Below are positions 35,289 through 45,324 of a stretch of 64,000 nucleotides of DNA, piece by piece. Under the pieces are notes generated by a model, which saw only the letters and a program-made list of their open reading frames with translations, did no database searches and was not told where the DNA came from. Every line of letters begins with the position of its first letter. Within the stretch, counting starts at the first letter, position 1. The position numbers and the translations under genes were made by a program. Origin of the DNA: Duncaniella dubosii (GTDB taxonomy: Bacteria; Bacteroidota; Bacteroidia; Bacteroidales; Muribaculaceae); the NCBI RefSeq assembly GCF_004803915.1, contig NZ_CP039396.1, positions 2,914,001-2,978,000 of the forward strand. Direction: 5' to 3'.

Positions 35289-36065
35289 ATGGATCATTTT
35301 GGCATAAAAGATGCTTTTGACATAGCGATAGTTGCCCTCCTTTTGTACTATCTATATAGAATAATGAAGGAAAGTGGCACTCTTAACATCTTTTTTGGTG
35401 TGCTCGCTTTTATTGTGGTCTGGGTGCTTACATCTCAGATTCTTGAATTGAAATTGCTTGGTTCGATTCTTGACCAGTTTATGGGAATCGGTCTTCTTGT
35501 CCTTGTCATATTGTTTCAAGACCAGATAAAACGCTTCCTTGTAGAGCTTGGCGACCATAAGCGATGGCGTTTTCTTAAAAATCTGTTTCGTCATGACAAG
35601 GGCGATTCCTCATCAGACCGACGCAAATACGTGTTGCCGATAGTCTATGCCTGTATGAACATGTCGAAAACAAAGACGGGCGCGCTGATTGTGATCAGGC
35701 AGGAAATCCCATTGGAGTCATATGAAAAAAGCGGAGACATAATTGATGCGGATATAAACTCACGTCTTATAGAGAATATATTTTTCAAGAACTCACCGCT
35801 ACATGACGGGGCCATGATTATTGATCATGACCGCATAAGGAGTGCCGGTTGCATCCTGCCGGTGAGCCATGACCGCAATGTTCCGCGTGCACTTGGCTTG
35901 CGCCACCGGTCTGCGCTTGGCATATCGCAGGCGACAGATGCCTTTGCCATAGTCGTATCGGAGGAGACAGGTAATATTTCAGTGGCACACAGAGGTTCGC
36001 TTACTACGCGTCTGAGCTCCACCGAGCTTGAACATCGTCTCTCGTTGGCGATGGCTAACGATTGA
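35289..36065 (+). CDS. cdaA: Diadenylate cyclase CdaA (c-di-AMP synthase)
   Basis: Makes the second messenger c-di-AMP from two ATP. The 258 residues have three N-terminal membrane helices (about 10-75) and a DisA_N/DAC domain. SPLHDGAMIIDHDRI carries the DGA motif and GLRHRSALGISQ the RHRS motif, both essential for catalysis. The order folP-cdaA appears in many Bacteroidota and Firmicutes from memory. c-di-AMP usually controls K+ and osmotic balance. No obvious receptor lies in this window. Confidence 0.95.
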   Translation: MDHFGIKDAFDIAIVALLLYYLYRIMKESGTLNIFFGVLAFIVVWVLTSQILELKLLGSILDQFMGIGLLVLVILFQDQIKRFLVELGDHKRWRFLKNLFRHDKGDSSSDRRKYVLPIVYACMNMSKTKTGALIVIRQEIPLESYEKSGDIIDADINSRLIENIFFKNSPLHDGAMIIDHDRIRSAGCILPVSHDRNVPRALGLRHRSALGISQATDAFAIVVSEETGNISVAHRGSLTTRLSSTELEHRLSLAMAND

Positions 36066-36123
36066 TAGCCCCCTATTGCACGGCGACGTTGGTGCGCGAG
36101 GCGCGATTTATTTGCGTCTGCCG

Positions 36124-36155
36124 TTTGTTGGTGTGGAGGAAATTTTGTAATTTTG
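36124..36155 (+). promoter_or_regulatory. Promoter of gyrB
   Basis: TTTG at 36124-36127, a 20-base spacer and TAATTTTG at 36148-36155 match the consensus exactly. The leader would be about 97 bases. Confidence 0.75.
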
Positions 36156-36258
36156 TTTGCTCAAAAGCTTGTCGCCTGTCAATGGAACTATGATATTCAG
36201 ACATTGGCGGCAATATGAATTGTGAAACTATTTCGAGAAAATCATTTTTAACCAGACT

Positions 36259-38202
36259 ATGTCAGAAGACAAAGAACGCGAAGAGGCGTATAGCGCCAGC
36301 AATATTCAGGTGCTTGAGGGACTTGAAGCCGTAAGAAAACGTCCCGCCATGTATATTGGCGATATCAGTTTCAAAGGACTTCACCATCTTGTCTACGAGG
36401 TTGTCGACAACTCTATCGACGAAGCCCTCGCAGGCTATGCCACACACATTGAGGTGACGATCAATAAGGACAACTCTATTACTGTTGTCGACAATGGTCG
36501 TGGCATTCCGGTAGACATGCATGAGAAGGAGCATAAAAGCGCTCTGGAGGTCGTGTTGACCGTTCTGCACGCCGGTGGTAAGTTTGACAAAGGCTCTTAT
36601 AAGGTTTCCGGTGGTCTTCATGGCGTGGGTGTGTCGTGTGTCAACGCGCTTTCGACCTATCTTCGTGCGGAAGTCCGTCGCGACGGTAAAATTTACATGC
36701 AGGAATACTCATGTGGCAAACCCACTTCGGAGTTAAAGGTCATAGGCGAAAGCGACACGACAGGAACTACAGTGACATTCCTGCCGGATGCCTCTATTTT
36801 CACCGTGACAGAGTATGACTACGATACCCTTGCAAACCGTCTGCGAGACCTTGCGTTCCTCAATGCCGGAATCACGCTGATTCTGACAGATATGCGAAAA
36901 CTCGACGCAGAAGGCAATCCACGTACTGAGACGTTCTATTCGCGCGACGGTCTTCGCGAGTTTGTTTTATATCTTGATTCGAACAAGGAGTCGCTTATCA
37001 ATGATGTTATCCATCTCAACACCGAGCGGCAAGGCATACCTGTCGAAGTTGCATTGACATATAATAATACATATAATGAAAATGTGTATTCTTTTGTCAA
37101 CAACATTCATACGATTGAAGGTGGAACACATCTCACCGGTTTCCGTCGTGGCCTCACAACCACTCTGAAAAAATATGCCGAGGACAACAAATTGCTTGAA
37201 AAATGCAAGGTAGAAGTGTCAGGCGATGACTTCCGCGAAGGCCTTACCGCTGTAATCTCTGTCAAGGTGCTCGAACCGCAGTTTGAAGGCCAGACAAAGA
37301 CTAAGCTCGGCAATAGCGAAGTTCAGGGTGCTGTATCTGCGGCTGTAAGCGAGGCTCTGAGATATTATCTTGAGGAACACCCCCGTCAGGCCCGTACGAT
37401 AGTTGATAAAATCGTACTTGCTGCACAGGCCCGTCATGCCGCGATGAACGCCCGTCAGAAAATACAGCGCAAATCTCCGCTCGCCGGAGGCGGTCTCCCC
37501 GGAAAGCTTGCCGACTGCTCCTCTCGCCATGCTGAAGACTGCGAGTTGTTTCTTGTCGAGGGTGACTCGGCAGGCGGAACGGCAAAGCAGGGTCGTAACC
37601 GTACATTTCAGGCCATTCTCCCGCTTCGTGGTAAGATTCTTAACGTGGAGAAAGCGATGGATCACAAGATTCTTGACAATCAGGAAATCACAAGCCTCTA
37701 TCGTGCGATGCGCGTGACGATTGGAACGGAGGAAGATCCTATGGCTATCAATCTTTCGCGTCTTGCATATCACAAGATTATCATCATGACCGATGCGGAT
37801 GTCGACGGTAGCCATATCGCAACACTTCTCATGACTTTCTTCTTCCGCCGCATGCGTCCGATTATCGAGCAGGGCTATCTTTATCTTGCGACTCCGCCGC
37901 TTTACAAGTGCTCGATTCGAGGGAAAAAAGAAGAATATTGCTGGACAGATGCACAGGTACAACAGTTCATTGCCATCAATGGTGAGAAAACCAAAGTGCA
38001 GCGATACAAAGGTCTTGGTGAGATGAGCGCTGAAGAACTCCGCGACACCACTATGGATCCGGAGCAGCGTTTGCTTAAACAGGTGACCATTAGTGATGCT
38101 GTTGAAGCTGACCGTATATTCTCCATGCTGATGGGTGAAGATGTCGCTCCTCGTCGCGACTTCATAGAAGCAAATGCCAACTATGCGAATATCGACGCAT
38201 AA
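36259..38202 (+). CDS. gyrB: DNA gyrase subunit B
   Basis: The ATPase subunit of gyrase, which introduces negative supercoils. The 647 residues are complete. The GHKL ATPase (IQVLEGLEAVRKRPAMYIGD; the Asn/Asp of YEVVDNSIDEAL; KVSGGLHGVGVSCVNALS) is followed by the transducer, the TOPRIM domain (LVEGDSAGGTAKQGRNR and MTDADVDGSHI) and the C-terminal QRYKGLGEMSAEEL. There is no long insertion of the gamma-proteobacterial type. It could in principle be ParE, but the overall match is to GyrB. Confidence 0.95.
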   Translation: MSEDKEREEAYSASNIQVLEGLEAVRKRPAMYIGDISFKGLHHLVYEVVDNSIDEALAGYATHIEVTINKDNSITVVDNGRGIPVDMHEKEHKSALEVVLTVLHAGGKFDKGSYKVSGGLHGVGVSCVNALSTYLRAEVRRDGKIYMQEYSCGKPTSELKVIGESDTTGTTVTFLPDASIFTVTEYDYDTLANRLRDLAFLNAGITLILTDMRKLDAEGNPRTETFYSRDGLREFVLYLDSNKESLINDVIHLNTERQGIPVEVALTYNNTYNENVYSFVNNIHTIEGGTHLTGFRRGLTTTLKKYAEDNKLLEKCKVEVSGDDFREGLTAVISVKVLEPQFEGQTKTKLGNSEVQGAVSAAVSEALRYYLEEHPRQARTIVDKIVLAAQARHAAMNARQKIQRKSPLAGGGLPGKLADCSSRHAEDCELFLVEGDSAGGTAKQGRNRTFQAILPLRGKILNVEKAMDHKILDNQEITSLYRAMRVTIGTEEDPMAINLSRLAYHKIIIMTDADVDGSHIATLLMTFFFRRMRPIIEQGYLYLATPPLYKCSIRGKKEEYCWTDAQVQQFIAINGEKTKVQRYKGLGEMSAEELRDTTMDPEQRLLKQVTISDAVEADRIFSMLMGEDVAPRRDFIEANANYANIDA

Positions 38203-38295
38203 TCGTTCTCTGCACTTCACGGCTGTTTAAACGATTTAGGCAATCTAAACGTTTATTCATAAAATAAATATCAATTTCTACTCACCTCATATTTT

Positions 38296-40551
38296 ATGGC
38301 TCAATCAAAGAATGCAGTTGCCGGTTCGCGAAACAATATTGCCCTCATGAAGAAGGTGAATGAATTTGTTGCGCAGCAAAAGAATAACACATATAATTAT
38401 AAGCAAGTGGCACATGCCATAGGAGCTACAACCGCTACGCAGCAACGCAATATTGCGTTGCTGCTGGTGGAAATGGCTTTCAATGGCGAAATAATTGAAG
38501 TGTCACCCGGTAAATATAAATCTCCTCAGCGTGGTAATGAAGCTACCGGCATCTTTGTGCGCAGGAGCAATGGGAAGAATTCTGTCATTACAGATGCTGA
38601 TGGCGAAACGATATTTGTCGCCGAGCGCAATTCGATGAGAGCCCTCAACGGAGACAAGGTGCGTGTCAGCATCGCTGCCCACCGTCGAGGCGCTGAACCG
38701 GAAGCCGAGGTCGTGGAGATTATTGAAAAGAAAGATCAGACTTTCATAGGCACATTGAAAGTTGACAAACATTTCGCATATCTGCTGACTGATTCAAAAT
38801 ATCTTGCTACTGATATTTTCATCCCTAAATCCAGACTCAAAGGTGGACGTACGGGGGATAAAGCTGTGGTAAAGATAGTCGAATGGAAAGAAGACTGCAA
38901 AAATCCGAGTGGAGAAGTGATTGACATTCTTGGCCGTACAGGTGAGAACAACACTGAAATCCATGCGATACTTGCAGAATTTGGACTTCCGTATAAATAT
39001 CCTTCAGCTGTTGAGAAAGCCGCTGATAAAATTGATGCTGGAATAACAGAGGAGGTTATTGCCCAGCGTATTGATATGCGTGATGTCCTTACGTTTACAA
39101 TCGATCCGGCAGATGCGAAGGATTTTGATGATGCCCTTTCATTCAGGGTACTGCCGAATGGCCACTACGAAATCGGTGTCCATATCGCAGATGTGACACA
39201 CTATGTTCAGCCGGATACCATAATCGACCGTGAGGCACAGAAACGAGCAACATCAGTCTATCTGGTTGACCGTGTCGTACCGATGCTGCCGGAGCATCTC
39301 TGTAACGGTATCTGTTCATTGCGCCCGGATGAAGAGAAACTTGCTTTCTCTGTTATTTTCCATATGGATGATGACGCGAAAGTCATCAGTTCGAAGATTG
39401 CACGAACAGTTATTAAATCGAACCGTCGTTTTGCCTATGAAGAAGCCCAGCAAGTCATAGAAACTGGCCTTGGCGACTGTGTTGAAGCAATCCGGAAACT
39501 CAATGAGCTTGCGAAAATTATGCGCCGTCAACGCTATGAGAATGGCTCTGTAGAGTTTGACCGTGCAGAAGTAAAATTCCATATTGACGATGATGGAAAG
39601 GCTCTCGGTGTCTTCTTTAAAGTCGCAAAGGATGCCAATAAGCTGATTGAGGAATTCATGTTGCTTGCCAACCGCACGGTTGCGACTTTCGTCGGAAAAC
39701 CAAAGGACAAGAAAAAGAAAAAGCCCAAGGCTTTTGTCTATCGAGTTCACGATGTCCCTGACCCGACGCGCCTTGCCGATCTTTCAGCTATCGCCAGGGC
39801 CTTTGGCTATAAGGTGAAAGCGTCAGGCACACCCCGGGAAATCAATCGGTCTATTAATAAGATGCTTTCCGAGGTCAAAGGACGTGGCGAAGAAAACTAT
39901 CTGGCTACACTTGCCATCCGTTCAATGGCTAAGGCCGTCTACACCACAGACAATATCGGCCACTACGGTCTTGGATTTGATTATTATACGCATTTCACTT
40001 CACCCATACGCCGTTATCCAGACATGATGGTTCATCGTCTGCTCGAACGATATATGGCAGGAGGGCGCAGTGTCAATCTTCAGAAACTTGAGGATCAGTG
40101 CAAGCATTCCAGTGACATGGAGCAGACAGCCGCAATGGCAGAGCGTTCGTCAATCAAATACAAGCAGGTCGAATACATGCAGGAACATATCGGAGAGACA
40201 TATTCCGGAATTATTTCTGGTGTCACGGAATGGGGACTGTATATCGAGCTTAATGATAACTTGTGTGAAGGCCTCGTCCCAATGCGTGATCTCGCCGATG
40301 ACTATTATGACTTTGACGAGAAGAATCATTGCCTTGTCGGTCGTAGATACAATCATAGATATCGTCTTGGCGATAATGTCGACATCAAGGTTGCACGTGC
40401 GGATCTTGAAAAGAAACAGCTCGATTTTGTACTTCTCGATGACAAAGGTCAGACTTTGCGTAGAGAAGGAGAAGATGACCTTGGGAAAAAGATGACTGTG
40501 GCCGAAGCTCTGTCCAATAACCACGGAAAGAAGAAACGTCGTCGTAGATAA
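38296..40551 (+). CDS. rnr: Ribonuclease R (RNB-family 3'-5' exoribonuclease)
   Basis: Degrades structured RNA processively from the 3' end. The 751 residues show an N-terminal winged-helix/cold-shock region, the RNB catalytic domain with TIDPADAKDFDDALSF (metal-binding Asp set, near residue 272), HYGLGFDYYTHFTSPIRRYP, and a C-terminal S1 domain (YSGIISGVTEWGLYIELND). It ends in a basic tail (KKRRRR), as in many RNase R proteins. A hairpin follows at 40586-40623. Confidence 0.94.
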   Translation: MAQSKNAVAGSRNNIALMKKVNEFVAQQKNNTYNYKQVAHAIGATTATQQRNIALLLVEMAFNGEIIEVSPGKYKSPQRGNEATGIFVRRSNGKNSVITDADGETIFVAERNSMRALNGDKVRVSIAAHRRGAEPEAEVVEIIEKKDQTFIGTLKVDKHFAYLLTDSKYLATDIFIPKSRLKGGRTGDKAVVKIVEWKEDCKNPSGEVIDILGRTGENNTEIHAILAEFGLPYKYPSAVEKAADKIDAGITEEVIAQRIDMRDVLTFTIDPADAKDFDDALSFRVLPNGHYEIGVHIADVTHYVQPDTIIDREAQKRATSVYLVDRVVPMLPEHLCNGICSLRPDEEKLAFSVIFHMDDDAKVISSKIARTVIKSNRRFAYEEAQQVIETGLGDCVEAIRKLNELAKIMRRQRYENGSVEFDRAEVKFHIDDDGKALGVFFKVAKDANKLIEEFMLLANRTVATFVGKPKDKKKKKPKAFVYRVHDVPDPTRLADLSAIARAFGYKVKASGTPREINRSINKMLSEVKGRGEENYLATLAIRSMAKAVYTTDNIGHYGLGFDYYTHFTSPIRRYPDMMVHRLLERYMAGGRSVNLQKLEDQCKHSSDMEQTAAMAERSSIKYKQVEYMQEHIGETYSGIISGVTEWGLYIELNDNLCEGLVPMRDLADDYYDFDEKNHCLVGRRYNHRYRLGDNVDIKVARADLEKKQLDFVLLDDKGQTLRREGEDDLGKKMTVAEALSNNHGKKKRRRR

Positions 40552-40585
40552 TAAAGTAGAATATTTTAATATCAGATAAAAACTA

Positions 40586-40623
40586 TTGCAGCGACCGATG
40601 TCAATCAGCATCGGCCGCTGCAA
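40586..40623 (+). terminator. Hairpin between rnr and the polyprenyl synthase gene
   Basis: TTGCAGCGACCGATG (40586-40600) pairs with CATCGGCCGCTGCAA (40609-40623) with one A-C mismatch and an 8-base loop. No T tract follows. It may terminate, attenuate or protect the rnr message. Confidence 0.5.
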
Positions 40624-40648
40624 ACACAAACGAAAATACAGTGACTAA

Positions 40649-41611
40649 ATGAAAGAATTTGATGAATATCTGGCAATGGTAAATCAAGCGATTGCCAATT
40701 TGAGGCTTCCTGAACGTCCTGCTGGACTTTATGATCCTATACGCTATACTCTCGACTGCGGAGGGAAACGTCTGCGCCCGGTTTTGGCTCTTGCTGCGTG
40801 CCATGCGATGGGCAAGGAGCCGATGACGGCTGTGCATCAGGCGATCGCGATTGAAATGTTCCATAACTTCACGCTTCTTCATGACGATGTGATGGACAAC
40901 GCCGACGTGCGCCGCGGACGTCCTACCGTCCACAAACGCTGGAATATGGAAACTGCCATTCTTTCAGGCGATGCAATGCTTACAACTTCTACAATGCTGC
41001 TTGCAATCAAAGCGGGTGAGCATCTTGCGTCAGCCCTCGACCTGTTCAACGGCACAGCAATGAATGTCTACGAAGGACAGCAATATGACATGGATTTTGA
41101 AAACCGTCTTGATGTAACGGTTGAAGAATACATGGAGATGATAAGATTAAAAACTTCTGTCCTGTTGGGTTGTGCATGCGGTATGGGTGCACTCATGGCC
41201 GACGCTGATTTCGACTCACAGCTACAGTTTTTCAACTATGGTGTCAATCTTGGTCTTGCATTCCAGCTTCAGGATGATTATCTTGACACTTACGGCAATC
41301 CAGAGACATTCGGCAAGGCAATCGGTGGCGATATTCTTAACGATAAGAAGACATGGTTGCTTATCATGGCTTTGAAGGAAGATGAAAAAGGCATCGTGAA
41401 ATCTCTTATCGGTAAGAATGACAACCCGGAAGAGAAAATAGAGAAAATCCGTGGCGTATATGATTCTCTTGGGCTTCCCGACAGAATACACGAACTTATC
41501 CGTGCTTATATTGACTCGGCAATAGCATGCCTTGACCAGATTAATATGCAGCCGGAGGCACGCTCGTTCTTTATTGATCTTGCGCTGAAATCAGCGACGC
41601 GTAACAAGTAA
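40649..41611 (+). CDS. Trans-polyprenyl diphosphate synthase
   Basis: Elongates a short prenyl diphosphate with isopentenyl units, probably for the menaquinone side chain. The 320 residues contain both aspartate-rich motifs, FTLLHDDVMDNADVRRGRPT (first) and LAFQLQDDYLDTYG (second), plus GGKRLRPVLALAACHAMG. The chain length (octaprenyl or similar) cannot be fixed by eye. It lies 98 bases after rnr and 10 bases before tatD, with which it is probably co-transcribed. Confidence 0.92.
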   Translation: MKEFDEYLAMVNQAIANLRLPERPAGLYDPIRYTLDCGGKRLRPVLALAACHAMGKEPMTAVHQAIAIEMFHNFTLLHDDVMDNADVRRGRPTVHKRWNMETAILSGDAMLTTSTMLLAIKAGEHLASALDLFNGTAMNVYEGQQYDMDFENRLDVTVEEYMEMIRLKTSVLLGCACGMGALMADADFDSQLQFFNYGVNLGLAFQLQDDYLDTYGNPETFGKAIGGDILNDKKTWLLIMALKEDEKGIVKSLIGKNDNPEEKIEKIRGVYDSLGLPDRIHELIRAYIDSAIACLDQINMQPEARSFFIDLALKSATRNK

Positions 41612-41621
41612 TCTGTATTAC

Positions 41622-42401
41622 ATGCTGATTGATACACATACACATCTCTATCTTGACGAATTTGCTTTGGAAAAGACAGAGGTAGTCACACGCGCCATTC
41701 AGGCAGGCGTGACAAAGATGATCTTTCCAAATGTCGACCTTTCGACTATCAGTCAGATGAAAGAGCTTCATGCGATGTTCCCGAAGGCTTCATATATGGC
41801 AATGGGACTTCATCCGACAGAAATAGGGGAGAACTGGGAAAATGATCTCGGAATTGTACGCACTGAATTAGATTCCAATCTCGACGACTATATTGCTGTC
41901 GGTGAGATTGGAATTGACCTTTACTGGGATAAGACATTTAAAGATGAGCAGATGAAAGCATTTTCGATGCAGGTTGACTGGGCTATCGAAAGAAATCTGC
42001 CGGTAATAATCCATTGTCGTGACGGTCTGAGAGAGACACTTGAGGTATTATCCTCAAAAAATTTAAAACCAAAGGCCGTTTTCCATAGTTTTGGCGGCTC
42101 TGTAGAGGATGTAAATGCCATCCGAGAGATAGGGGACTTCTACTTCGGAATCAACGGAATAGTCACGTTCAAGAATTCCGGGCTTCACGAAGTGTTGCCC
42201 GAAATCGGGATTGAACGTATTGTGCTTGAGACCGATGCTCCTTATCTTGCGCCAGTCCCATACAGAGGCAAACGAAATGAGAGTGCATACATCGTGAAGA
42301 CAGCTGAACGTGTCGCAGAAATTCTTTCTCTGAGCGTAGAGGATGTTTCTCGTGTGACAAGTGATAATACCCAGCGGTTGTTTGACCGCATTGGGTGTTA
42401 G
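41622..42401 (+). CDS. TatD-family metal-dependent deoxyribonuclease
   Basis: A 259-residue TIM-barrel hydrolase. All family metal ligands are visible: the HxH of LIDTHTHLYLDEF, Glu of VGEIGIDLYWDK, His of VIIHCRDG and VFHSFGGS, and Asp of VLETDAPYLAP. TatD enzymes act as DNases in repair or as D-aminoacyl-tRNA-like hydrolases; the physiological substrate is not fixed. It starts 10 bases after the prenyl synthase gene. Confidence 0.93.
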   Translation: MLIDTHTHLYLDEFALEKTEVVTRAIQAGVTKMIFPNVDLSTISQMKELHAMFPKASYMAMGLHPTEIGENWENDLGIVRTELDSNLDDYIAVGEIGIDLYWDKTFKDEQMKAFSMQVDWAIERNLPVIIHCRDGLRETLEVLSSKNLKPKAVFHSFGGSVEDVNAIREIGDFYFGINGIVTFKNSGLHEVLPEIGIERIVLETDAPYLAPVPYRGKRNESAYIVKTAERVAEILSLSVEDVSRVTSDNTQRLFDRIGC

Positions 42402-42503
42402 ATTGATTGAATTCACCATGTAAAAATTTCAAAAATGGAGGTTTTAATACTTATATTGTGTCATTTCATAGCCTTTTGAATATAACTTGTCGTCTGTTTT
42501 TTG

Positions 42504-42511
42504 TAATTTTG
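42504..42511 (+). promoter_or_regulatory. Putative -7 box for the NlpC/P60 gene
   Basis: TAATTTTG is an exact -7 consensus 39 bases before the ATG at 42551. No -33 element was found at 19-21 bases. Confidence 0.45.
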
Positions 42512-42550
42512 TGACTTCGGATATACGGAATAAACTCTGATAAATTGCAA

Positions 42551-43507
42551 ATGAACTTTAAATTATCACTAAAATCCATCCTTTTTATACTTTCCGCTAT
42601 TTTCCCGTTTGCTCTTGTCGCAAATGACAATTGGGCGCAAGTGCGTATACCTGTAGCTTGTATCCGTGATGGTAAAGGACACTCAACAGAGATGACTTCT
42701 CAAGCTATTATGGGAACGCCTCTGCGTGTACTTGAGACAGATGGTGAATGGCTTCTGATTGAAACACCAGAGGGCTATAACGGATATATGAATATCTCAA
42801 GCGTAGCTGTCAAATCGGATTCCGCGATGGAACACTGGCGTAGCGCGTCACGTTTGGTTTCTGTGTCTCGGCCAGAAGTGAAAATATACGTGTCTCCAGA
42901 CGAACGCAAACCTTCCGATGTAATCAGCGAACTTGTACTGACATCAATAGTCGAAGGCCGATTGATCAATGACAGTACTGTAATTGTGACACTTCCGGAT
43001 GGCCGAAGCGGATATGCAGATTCTAAGGCTTTCATCAAAGCTGAAGATTGGGCGTCACGTCCGTTCAATATGGATAGGGCAATGGAAACTGCATATTGGC
43101 TGTCAGGGACTCCATATCTCTGGGGAGCATGCTCGACAAAAAGCGTGGATTGTTCCGGGCTTGTTCGTGTTGTTTACTTTGATTGTGGAATCCTGACATT
43201 GCGTGATGCGCGTCAGCAAATCGGAATTGGAAAAAGAATTGAACCTGAAAATCTCACCGCATTGAAGCGAGGAGATCTACTTTTCTTCTCTAATACACCT
43301 GACGGACGCATTTCACATGTTGCGCTTTATGATGCTGACGGGCGCTATATACATTCGTCAGGACTCGTAAAGATCAATCGTATGAGCGATGATGATCCTG
43401 ATTTCTCAAAAAGATATTATCGTGGCGCATCGCGTATCGTCGGAATGGAGGACACACCCGGGATAGTCAGGATGATAAACCATCCGTGGTATTTCAACAT
43501 CAAATAG
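42551..43507 (+). CDS. NlpC/P60 cell-wall peptidase with SH3 domains
   Basis: A peptidoglycan endopeptidase, probably cleaving gamma-D-Glu-DAP bonds. I use the ATG at 42551; a TTG two codons earlier is also open. The signal peptide is FILSAIFPFALVA. Two bacterial SH3-like domains follow (ending GYNGYMNIS and GRSGYADSKAF). The C-terminal NlpC/P60 domain has the catalytic Cys in SVDCSGLVRVVYFD, the His in ISHVALYDADGR and a third polar residue near IHSSG. Length is about 318 residues. Confidence 0.92.
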   Translation: MNFKLSLKSILFILSAIFPFALVANDNWAQVRIPVACIRDGKGHSTEMTSQAIMGTPLRVLETDGEWLLIETPEGYNGYMNISSVAVKSDSAMEHWRSASRLVSVSRPEVKIYVSPDERKPSDVISELVLTSIVEGRLINDSTVIVTLPDGRSGYADSKAFIKAEDWASRPFNMDRAMETAYWLSGTPYLWGACSTKSVDCSGLVRVVYFDCGILTLRDARQQIGIGKRIEPENLTALKRGDLLFFSNTPDGRISHVALYDADGRYIHSSGLVKINRMSDDDPDFSKRYYRGASRIVGMEDTPGIVRMINHPWYFNIK

Positions 43508-43531
43508 CTTACTATAGACTTAATTTATTGC

Positions 43532-44974
43532 ATGATTACATTTCTTGTCTGTTTGGCACTGCTTGTCACTGCATATTTTGTATATGGTCGATATCTTGAA
43601 AAGCTCGCAGATGTCGACACTGAACGTAAGACCCCTGTCGAACGTCTGGAAGACGGCGTTGATTATATTCGTCTTCCGCGTTGGCGCGTTTTTCTCATAC
43701 AGTTACTTAATATTGCTGGTACAGGCCCGATATTCGGGGCTATCCTCGGGGCTTGTTTCGGCCCGGTGGCTTTCCTTTGGATAACTCTCGGCGGAATTTT
43801 CTTCGGAGCTATGCACGATTTCCTTTCCGGCATGATGATTATGCGCCATGACGGACGAAGTTTACCAGAGATAATCGGAATATATCTCGGTGTTTCAACG
43901 CGGGCCGTGGTCAGGGTCTTTTCAATAATCCTCATGGTGCTTGTCGGTGCTGTGTTCATTCTCAGCCCGGCAGCGCTGCTGTCAAGCATGGTGCCTGCAG
44001 TCGGGAAGAATATATGGGTATGGATTATTCTTGTTTACTATATTCTTGCCACTATGCTACCGGTGGATAAGGTAATTGGTAAAGTCTATCCGATATTCGG
44101 TATCGCACTTGTCGCAATGGCTGTCGGCCTTTTTGGAGTACTGATGACTGGTGAGTACCGGATTCCGGAACTGACGACACTTCATAATTTCCAGCTTGAC
44201 CCTAAAGCACTGCCGATAATACCGACTCTGTTTATTACTATAGCGTGCGGAGCTATCTCTGGGTTTCATGCAACTCAGTCGCCGCTGATGGCCCGTTGCA
44301 TAACGAATGAAAAGAAATGCAGATCCGTATTTTATGGTTCAATGATTGCCGAAAGCATCATAGCCCTGATATGGGCGGCCATTGCGATGGCATTTTTTAA
44401 TGGTCCGGATTTACTTGGAGAGCAGCTCGCTCAACACGGGGGCAATGCAGCGTGGGCTGTCGATGTGATTTCAAACACGACGCTCGGCAAAGCTGGCGCG
44501 ATTCTTGCTCTTCTTGGAGTTGTGGTCGCGCCGATAACGTCAGGCGATACTGCATTTCGTGGCGCACGACTTATTGTCGCCGATATGTTTAACATTGACC
44601 AGCGTCCGATATTGAAGCGTTTTGCGGTCTGCATACCGCTTTTTATTGCCGGTTATTTAATCACGTTGATTAACTTTGACATTGTATGGCGCTATTTTGC
44701 ATGGGCCAATCAGTCGCTTGCGGCCGTGGTTCTGTGGACTATCTATGTCTGGCTTGCCCGAAGAAAACGTAATTATTGGGTAGCGTTGATTCCGGCGGTG
44801 TCAATGACATTCGTTGTGACATGTTTTGTCTTTGTCTCTCCTCAGTTCTTTGGAATAGAGAATCGTATAATAGCCTTTGCTCTCTCGGCATTGACAACAC
44901 TCGGCTTGTGGCTATTAGCCAATATCCGCGTCAATCAGAAAGTTATTATACCGGAAGAGAGTTCTGCAATTTAA
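43532..44974 (+). CDS. CstA-family carbon starvation/peptide transporter
   Basis: A 480-residue membrane protein with about 13 helices. Matches to the CstA N-terminal domain include LNIAGTGPIFGAILGACFGP, MHDFLSGMMIMRHDGRSLPE and CGAISGFHATQSPLMARC. CstA proteins import peptides or pyruvate in starved cells. It is shorter than E. coli CstA (about 700 residues), as is usual in Bacteroidota. It starts 24 bases after the NlpC/P60 gene. Confidence 0.9.
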   Translation: MITFLVCLALLVTAYFVYGRYLEKLADVDTERKTPVERLEDGVDYIRLPRWRVFLIQLLNIAGTGPIFGAILGACFGPVAFLWITLGGIFFGAMHDFLSGMMIMRHDGRSLPEIIGIYLGVSTRAVVRVFSIILMVLVGAVFILSPAALLSSMVPAVGKNIWVWIILVYYILATMLPVDKVIGKVYPIFGIALVAMAVGLFGVLMTGEYRIPELTTLHNFQLDPKALPIIPTLFITIACGAISGFHATQSPLMARCITNEKKCRSVFYGSMIAESIIALIWAAIAMAFFNGPDLLGEQLAQHGGNAAWAVDVISNTTLGKAGAILALLGVVVAPITSGDTAFRGARLIVADMFNIDQRPILKRFAVCIPLFIAGYLITLINFDIVWRYFAWANQSLAAVVLWTIYVWLARRKRNYWVALIPAVSMTFVVTCFVFVSPQFFGIENRIIAFALSALTTLGLWLLANIRVNQKVIIPEESSAI

Positions 44975-45012
44975 TTTTTTTGTAAAACGGAAAACATTTG
45001 AAATATTAGACT

Positions 45013-45324
45013 ATGATTATTTTGAATACAAGTTTCCATGTGCATGTGAGTTTGGATGAGCACTTTAAGACTTGGGTACGGAATGTCTATATCCCCGAGG
45101 CGCTTGCGTCAGGTAAACTTGCTTCTCCTCGTTTTGCAGCGTTGCTAATTGAGGTTCAGGAGGATTGTGTCAGCTATGCTGTCAGCTTTGAGGCTGCAAC
45201 AGCAGAGGATGCTGTGGAGTGGCATGACAATATCGGAGCTCGTCTTCGTGCCATACTTCATCAGCGATTTGGCGAAGGAGTAGTGTTCTTCACTACATAC
45301 ATGGAAAATTTATCATTGAAATGA
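45013..45324 (+). CDS. DUF4286 family protein
   Basis: A 103-residue cytoplasmic protein of the ferredoxin-like DUF4286 family. It opens [20 protein letters not shown] with [10 protein letters not shown], then [16 protein letters not shown] and [14 protein letters not shown]. The function is unknown. Its stop overlaps the ruvC start (ATGA at 45321), so it is translationally coupled to the Holliday-junction nuclease, an arrangement I recall in other Bacteroidales. Confidence 0.88.
   Translation: MIILNTSFHVHVSLDEHFKTWVRNVYIPEALASGKLASPRFAALLIEVQEDCVSYAVSFEAATAEDAVEWHDNIGARLRAILHQRFGEGVVFFTTYMENLSLK

Noticed and set aside
37219..38220. A 333-codon open frame on the minus strand
   Set aside because: It lies wholly across gyrB, which is unambiguous. 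The translation has no recognisable domain, so it is an antisense shadow.
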